The notes below the pieces were generated by a model that had not been told where the DNA came from, did not search any database, and worked only from the letters and a program-made list of their open reading frames with translations. This document shows positions 57,922 through 64,000 of a stretch of 64,000 nt of DNA, piece after piece. Within the stretch, counting starts at the first letter, position 1. The number at the start of each line of letters is the position of its first letter. The position numbers and the translations under genes are program-made. Source of the stretch: Polyangium jinanense. GTDB taxonomy: Bacteria > Myxococcota > Polyangia > Polyangiales > Polyangiaceae. Location: positions 558,001-622,000 of the forward strand of contig NZ_JAGTJJ010000002.1 in assembly GCF_028435365.1 (NCBI RefSeq). Reading direction: 5' to 3'.

Positions 57922-59487
57922 TCAGAGGTCGCTGCCCATCTTGCGACCGCCGCCCGTCGACGTGGTCGTCGGCGTGGGCGGCGGCTTCTTCGCGGTCCCC
58001 GTGCCCGTGCCGAGTGGCGCCGTGCCGCCCGTGCGTGCGCCCGTCGGAAGCGGCCCGCCCGTGCCGACCGGCGGCGTCGCCGTACCGATCGCGGCCGTGT
58101 TCGTCTCGGCCGGCGTCGGCGCTTCCGTCGGCGTGGCCGCGGGCGTCGGCGCGAGCGTCGGCGTGGGCGTCGGCATCGGCGGAGGGTTGGTCGCAGCGGC
58201 TTGTGTGGTCACGGCCGGCGGCGTCACCGGGGGTTTGTCGAGTACGAACTTCCAGACGATGAGCCCGCTCGCCGCCACGAGCAGCGTGCCGAGCAGGCCG
58301 ATCGCGATCATCGCGCCGTTGCCGCTTTTCTGCGGCGCGCCGACGACCGTGAGCCCGGGATGTGACATGCCGAGGTTCGGGTGCGACATGCCGAGGCTCG
58401 TCCCCGGGATGGGCTGACCCATGACCATCGGGTTTTGCTGGCTCATGCGCGGATCGAACGTCCCGGGGATGCCCCCGCCGACCATCGGGCCCTGCTGGCT
58501 CATGCGCGGGTCGAACCCCGCGGGCAAACCGAGCGGCCCCGTGCCGACGAGCGGGTTCTGCTGGCTCATGCGCGGGTCGAACATGCCCGGCTGGATCGTG
58601 GGGATGCGGCCCGCGTTGAGCTCGGGGCCCGCCGGGTTCGCCATCATCCATTGCGCGACGGTGGCCTGGAATTCGCGCGCCGTCTGGAAGCGGATGTTCG
58701 CGTCGCGGATCATGGCCTTCGCGATGATCGCGGCGAAGTTCGGGTCGAGGTTCGGCACGACGAGCTCGGCCGGGTCGGGCGACTCGAGCGCGATCTTGAA
58801 GACGAGCTCGTTGAACGTCTGCGCCTGGAACGGCAGGCGTCCCGTGATCGCCTGGTACATGACCACGCCGACCGAGTAGAGATCGCTGCGCGCGTCGATC
58901 TTGCCGCCCCGCGCCTGCTCCGGCGACATGTAGTAGGGCGTGCCCATGACCGCGCCGGTCTTGGTCATGCTCATGTCGGTGTCGAGCGCGGAGAACTTCG
59001 ACACGCCGAAGTCGAGGATTTTGACGAAGTCGCGCTGGTTCTTGTTGTTGATCAGGTAGACGTTGTCGGGCTTGAGATCGCGGTGGACGATCCCCGCGTC
59101 GTGCGCGGCCGCGAGCCCTTCGAGCAGGCCGTGGATGAGCGGCGCGAGCTCCTGCGGCGTGAGGCGCTTTCGCTTCTTGATGCGATCGCCGAGGCTCTGG
59201 CCGTCGAGGAACTCCATGACCATGAAGCGCTCGCCGGTCGGCAGGTTGCCGAGGTCGAGCACCTCGACGATGTGCTCGGAGCCGATGCGGCCCGCGGCCT
59301 GCGCCTCGCGCTCGAAGCGCTGGACGACGTCCTCCTTGCCCGAGACGGACGCGTGCAGGACCTTGATGGCCACGCGGCGATGGATGCGCTCGTTCTCGCC
59401 CTCGTAAACCGCGCCCATGCCGCCCTGCCCGAGGAGCCGGAGGATGCGGTATTTGCCTTCGATGATGTTGCCGGGCTGAAGCGTCAT
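57922..59487 (-). CDS. Hanks-type Ser/Thr protein kinase, single membrane segment
   Basis: 521 residues. Kinase domain intact: GQGGMGAVYEGEN (20-32), VAIK (K42), HRDLKPDN (D137), LDFGVSKF and GTPYYMSPEQA. Then a linker with three FDPRMSQQ(N/G)PxV repeats, LGMSHP repeats, a membrane segment (about 395-414) and a Thr/Pro-rich tail ending GRKMGSDL. It lies 141 bp downstream of a paralogue whose catalytic residues are lost; both share IHRRV and similar C-terminal endings, so the pair arose by duplication. Confidence 0.96.
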   Translation of the reverse strand: MTLQPGNIIEGKYRILRLLGQGGMGAVYEGENERIHRRVAIKVLHASVSGKEDVVQRFEREAQAAGRIGSEHIVEVLDLGNLPTGERFMVMEFLDGQSLGDRIKKRKRLTPQELAPLIHGLLEGLAAAHDAGIVHRDLKPDNVYLINNKNQRDFVKILDFGVSKFSALDTDMSMTKTGAVMGTPYYMSPEQARGGKIDARSDLYSVGVVMYQAITGRLPFQAQTFNELVFKIALESPDPAELVVPNLDPNFAAIIAKAMIRDANIRFQTAREFQATVAQWMMANPAGPELNAGRIPTIQPGMFDPRMSQQNPLVGTGPLGLPAGFDPRMSQQGPMVGGGIPGTFDPRMSQQNPMVMGQPIPGTSLGMSHPNLGMSHPGLTVVGAPQKSGNGAMIAIGLLGTLLVAASGLIVWKFVLDKPPVTPPAVTTQAAATNPPPMPTPTPTLAPTPAATPTEAPTPAETNTAAIGTATPPVGTGGPLPTGARTGGTAPLGTGTGTAKKPPPTPTTTSTGGGRKMGSDL

Positions 59488-59628
59488 CGACTGCCTTGTC
59501 GGGTCGGGAGGAAGGTCCGGAATCGTTTCCGGAGCACGCGCGGGCGTTTCATCATAACGCGCGAAAGGCGCATGGAGTCGAGTTCTTGACAGCCGGGACG
59601 AGGGCCTCGCGTGATCCCCGAGGCGCGC

Positions 59629-61107
<1,479 letters not shown>

Positions 61108-61274
61108 CGATCGGCCCCACACTCCTCCGCGACCAAAGCCAACGTACCACGGCGCCGAAATTGTGCGCCTGCACATTAGCTAACCCCTTTGATTTCCTTG
61201 GTTTTTGTGGGTCGCCTGGTAAGGCTCGTGCTCACCCCCTAGACGACTGGCTAGGGCCGGGGTACGGCCGGAAA

Positions 61275-62477
61275 GTGCTCGTAGGACTCGATCGGCTCCC
61301 TCGCCTCCCTTCGGTCACCTCCCGTCTCAACCGCACGCGATTCGGCGTGCTCGCGCATCCGGCCAGCGTGGATCGGGGCATCGAGCACATCGGCGACGTG
61401 CTCGCCCGCATCGGCGCCAAGCCAGCGCTCTTCTTCGGACCCGAGCATGGCTATGGCGGCGAAGCGCAGGACATGGTCGACGTGCCGCACGCGCGAGACA
61501 AGCGCACCGGCGCTCCCATCATCAGCCTTTACGGCGATAACTTCGAAGACCTCTCGCCGCGGCCCGAGCATCTCGCGTCGATTGATGTTTTGCTCATCGA
61601 TCTCGCGGACATCGGCACTCGCTACTACACGTTCGTATGGACCGCGCTGCTCGCCACGCGCGCCGCGGCCAAAGCCGGCGTGCCAGTGATCCTGCTCGAC
61701 CGTCCGAACCCGATCACGGGCTCGCGCCGCGCGGTCGAAGGCCGCACGCAGGCGCCGGGTTTCCTCTCGTTCGTCGGCCTCGAGCCCATTCCGGTTCGTC
61801 ACTCGCTCACGATTGGCGAGACCGTGGCGCTCTTCGCGCGCCGCGAGGGCATCCCGCTCGGCGACGCGCTCTCGATCGTGACCGTGGAGGGCTGGGATCG
61901 CGAGAAGTACGCAGATACGTGGGACCGACCGTTCGTCATGCCGTCGCCGAACATGCCGACGTGCTGCACGGCGATCGTGTACCCGGGCGGCTGCTTGCTC
62001 GAAGGGACGAACCTCTCGGAGGGACGCGGCACGACGCGCCCGTTCGAGATCGTCGGCGCGCCGTGGCTCGACGGGCATCAGCTCGCGCAGGGGCTCAGGG
62101 CAACGGGCCTGCAAGGGTTCGTCGCGCGACCCCTCACGTTCCGTCCGACCTTCCAGAAGCACGCGGGGCAGATCTGCGGCGGCGTGCAGATCCACGTCGC
62201 GGATCGGATGACGTTCCGCCCCGTCGCCACGTACACGGCGCTCGTCGCCCTGGCACGCCGGCAGAACCCGCAGAGCTTCGCGTTCCGGACCGAGCGGTAC
62301 GAATACATCGACACGATCCCCGCATTCGATCTGCTCACGGGCTCGGATCAGGCGCGGCGCGCGATCGAGGCGGGCGAGGACGCGCGTTCGATCGCCGAAT
62401 TCGTGTCGACGCCGGATCCGGCCTGGCCGGACGTGATGGCGGAGGCGAGCGCGGCCCTGCAAGAAGCGGCGATCTGA
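61275..62477 (+). CDS. NamZ-type exo-beta-N-acetylmuramidase (DUF1343)
   Basis: 400 residues from the GTG at 61275. DUF1343 marks: RFGVLAHPASVDRG, FFGPEHGYGGEAQDMV, SLYGDNFE, VMPSPNMPT and YPGGCLLEGTNLSEGRGTTRPFE (quoted in part). Characterised members release N-acetylmuramic acid from peptidoglycan fragments. No signal peptide is visible with this start, so it may be a cytoplasmic recycling enzyme, or the true start may lie upstream. Possible partners for amino-sugar recycling are not adjacent. Confidence 0.88.
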   Translation: MLVGLDRLPRLPSVTSRLNRTRFGVLAHPASVDRGIEHIGDVLARIGAKPALFFGPEHGYGGEAQDMVDVPHARDKRTGAPIISLYGDNFEDLSPRPEHLASIDVLLIDLADIGTRYYTFVWTALLATRAAAKAGVPVILLDRPNPITGSRRAVEGRTQAPGFLSFVGLEPIPVRHSLTIGETVALFARREGIPLGDALSIVTVEGWDREKYADTWDRPFVMPSPNMPTCCTAIVYPGGCLLEGTNLSEGRGTTRPFEIVGAPWLDGHQLAQGLRATGLQGFVARPLTFRPTFQKHAGQICGGVQIHVADRMTFRPVATYTALVALARRQNPQSFAFRTERYEYIDTIPAFDLLTGSDQARRAIEAGEDARSIAEFVSTPDPAWPDVMAEASAALQEAAI

Positions 62478-62558
62478 GCACGGACTTCCCGGGAGCACAG
62501 CTACCTGCGCCGCATTTTTGGCGCTACGCTGGAGCGTCGACCGAGGAGGCCCACCTGC

Positions 62559-63197
62559 ATGATCACCGAGCCGGTCACGAAGGCGCTCGCAGGGTTCGAT
62601 GAGGGGATCCGAAAAGACGCCGCCGCGTTCGTTCACGCATTCTGCAAAGATCTGCTCATCGAAGTGTCGATCTTCCCCGCGGAGGATCTGATCACGGCCG
62701 TGGAAGAGGCAGTGAACGCGGCGTCGGGGCGCGCGTCGTCGCCCGTGTTCACCGATCGCCTGCGCGGCATGCTGCTTGGTTATCTGCACGAGCGGATGGT
62801 CGAGCTCTCTCGCGACGGCGTGCTTCTGCCGACGGGCCTCGATGGCGCGCGTTTCGCGACGTTGTTGAACGAGCTCGAGCGGACCTTCGGCGTCGTGCCC
62901 GCGCCCGAGATGAGCGTGTACGTCTACGGGATCGTCGAAAACCGCAGCGGTCGCATGTTCGAGGTGGAGCTGCCTGGCCGAAAGGTGCAGCCGGAGACGA
63001 CGCTCGATCCGAGCGAAGGTCCGCTCGGGCAACATCGAGATGCGCTCATGACGTTACGTGACGCGATCACGTCGGGGCGGATCGGGGTGAACGAGGCGAG
63101 CACGGGGTCGAAGAAGCGCGTGTCACTCGTGGGGTTCGCGCGTGTGCTGGAGAGTGAACCGATCTTCGAGGTGATCGGGCCGATGGCGGTGCGCTGA
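62559..63197 (+). CDS. Uncharacterised protein
   Basis: 212 residues, no recognised family. It has no signal peptide or membrane helix. The first 110 residues are helical (ITEPVTKALAGFDEGIRKDA, FVHAFCKDLLIEVSIF, LRGMLLGYLHERMVEL), followed by a mixed section with YVYGIVENRSGRMFEVELPG and a final strand FARVLESEPIFEVIG. The C-terminal part could be a small beta domain. It follows the NamZ gene by 81 bp and converges with a truncated acetyltransferase gene. Confidence 0.7.
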   Translation: MITEPVTKALAGFDEGIRKDAAAFVHAFCKDLLIEVSIFPAEDLITAVEEAVNAASGRASSPVFTDRLRGMLLGYLHERMVELSRDGVLLPTGLDGARFATLLNELERTFGVVPAPEMSVYVYGIVENRSGRMFEVELPGRKVQPETTLDPSEGPLGQHRDALMTLRDAITSGRIGVNEASTGSKKRVSLVGFARVLESEPIFEVIGPMAVR

Positions 63198-63201
63198 ATC
63201 T

Positions 63202-64000
63202 TCAGAGCACGCGATCGAGATCGCCGTCGCCCCAGGCGTAGTACCAGCGGCGCGCGTCGAACACCGCGGGATCCATGCCCTCGCTCGCGTGCACCTGGAA
63301 GGGTTTGCCCTCGCGCGCGAAGAACCCGGCGCGTCCGAGGGTGCGCGCGTGCGGGCCGCGCTCGTTGAGCTGCGTCACGAGCGCGTCCGCGCCCGAGCTC
63401 GACGCGATGATCGAGAGCGCGTGACCAAAATCGTCCGGATGCGCGACGAGATCGACGAGGGCGACGCGCCCTCCCGCGCGTTCGAGCACGCAGAGGCCGA
63501 GCAGTTTGTCCCGGGAGAGGACGACGAAGGCGCGCTGCGCGCGGGCGGGGCTGTCGACGAAGCGCCACGCGTAATGGGCGGCGTCGCGCACGGGCGTGAC
63601 GACGGTGTCGTCGACGGCGCGTTCGAAGATCCGATCGACGCGGGCGTCGCGTCCCTCGATCGGCACGAGGCGCGCGCCGCGAGCGACGAGGCGACCGAGC
63701 GGGCCGAGAAGGCTCTGCACGATGCGCGGCCGCGCGAAGCGGCGCACGTGGCAAACGACGCGCGCGCCGGCGCGTTCGAGGGCACGCAGGTTGTGCGGTT
63801 CGGGCGGGCCGAACATGACCTCGACACCGTCGGCGCGCATCATTTCGAGCGAGGCGCGGTGCATCGCGGTGGCGATGCCGCGACGTCGGGCCGAGGGGCG
63901 CACGTAGCCGTCGCCTCCGATCGAGCCGAGGCGCATGCGGCCGGCGATGAGCATGCGGCGCGGGAAGACCGAGGTGAGCCCGAGCGGCTCGCCGCTCCGT
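63202..64000 (-). CDS. GNAT-family N-acetyltransferase (5' end outside window)
   Basis: At least 266 residues; the frame is open at base 64000, so the N-terminus is missing. The acetyl-CoA site is seen in VRPSARRRGIATAMHRASLEMM, preceded by MRLGSIGGDGYV. A second half of about 150 residues holds HYAWRFVDSPARAQRAFVVL and KLLGLCVLERAGGRVALVDL, resembling a tandem or degenerate second GNAT domain. It probably acylates a small molecule or protein. The substrate is unknown. Confidence 0.85.
   Translation of the reverse strand, partial: RSGEPLGLTSVFPRRMLIAGRMRLGSIGGDGYVRPSARRRGIATAMHRASLEMMRADGVEVMFGPPEPHNLRALERAGARVVCHVRRFARPRIVQSLLGPLGRLVARGARLVPIEGRDARVDRIFERAVDDTVVTPVRDAAHYAWRFVDSPARAQRAFVVLSRDKLLGLCVLERAGGRVALVDLVAHPDDFGHALSIIASSSGADALVTQLNERGPHARTLGRAGFFAREGKPFQVHASEGMDPAVFDARRWYYAWGDGDLDRVL

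Noticed and set aside
58400..58590. Repeated 20-bp blocks on the minus strand
   Set aside because: They encode the FDPRMSQQ repeats in the linker of the Ser/Thr kinase and are not a separate element.

Overview
The window is GC-rich bacterial chromosome with almost no non-coding space. It most likely comes from a myxobacterium, probably Sorangiineae/Polyangiaceae. The reasons are four Hanks-type Ser/Thr kinase genes (one a predicted pseudokinase) in 64 kb, secreted PEGA-domain proteins, lipoproteins with Gly-Ala linkers, an MbnP/MbnH pair and frequent GTG/TTG starts. This assignment is inferred from gene content, not from a marker-gene comparison. I see no prophage, insertion sequence, CRISPR array or integrase, so this looks like core or ordinary accessory chromosome.

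Layout. 1-5.9 kb: an amidohydrolase lipoprotein cut by the window edge, a DUF2062-methyltransferase fusion, three 54-bp hairpin repeats, a TPR protein and an M23 peptidase. 5.9-12.8 kb: a STAS-like protein, the rplM-rpsI operon with a good promoter and terminator, an unusual pair of acyl-CoA dehydrogenases, two tRNA-Ser genes, an outer-membrane protein and guaB. 13-17 kb: three overlapping genes, a membrane Ser/Thr kinase, a PEGA/TPR secreted protein and a beta-propeller lipoprotein. 17-28.5 kb: selD, an ABC1/UbiB-like kinase, an isochorismatase, small enzymes, a four-gene run ending in nadA, a response regulator, a deoxynucleoside kinase and several envelope proteins. 28.6-32 kb: a GCS2-type ligase and a TPR protein with a HEPN-like C-terminus. 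33-38 kb: a protein with three DsbA-like domains, divergent from an MbnP-MbnH-lipoprotein operon; the shared intergenic region holds two perfect palindromes. 38-48 kb: a membrane glycosyltransferase, a CCP-type carboxypeptidase, miaA, a PAP2 phosphatase, a cytochrome P450, and STAS and PAS-STAS proteins. 48-64 kb: small Cys-rich lipoproteins, a soluble kinase, purN, an FAD oxidoreductase, rsmD, truA, an HtrA protease, a kinase/pseudokinase pair, NamZ (DUF1343) and a truncated GNAT gene.

The observations most worth following are these. (1) Two adjacent acyl-CoA dehydrogenases have lost complementary active-site parts, one the catalytic Glu and the other the FAD-contacting Arg/Phe-Gly motif, as in obligate heteromeric dehydrogenases. 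(2) A pseudokinase has lost the VAIK Lys, HRD Asp and catalytic Asn and sits next to an intact sister kinase. (3) The MbnP/MbnH system has a translationally coupled third lipoprotein and faces a triple-DsbA protein. (4) A TPR protein ends in a HEPN-like domain with an R-x4-H motif. (5) Two sets of tandem hairpin repeats lie between genes.
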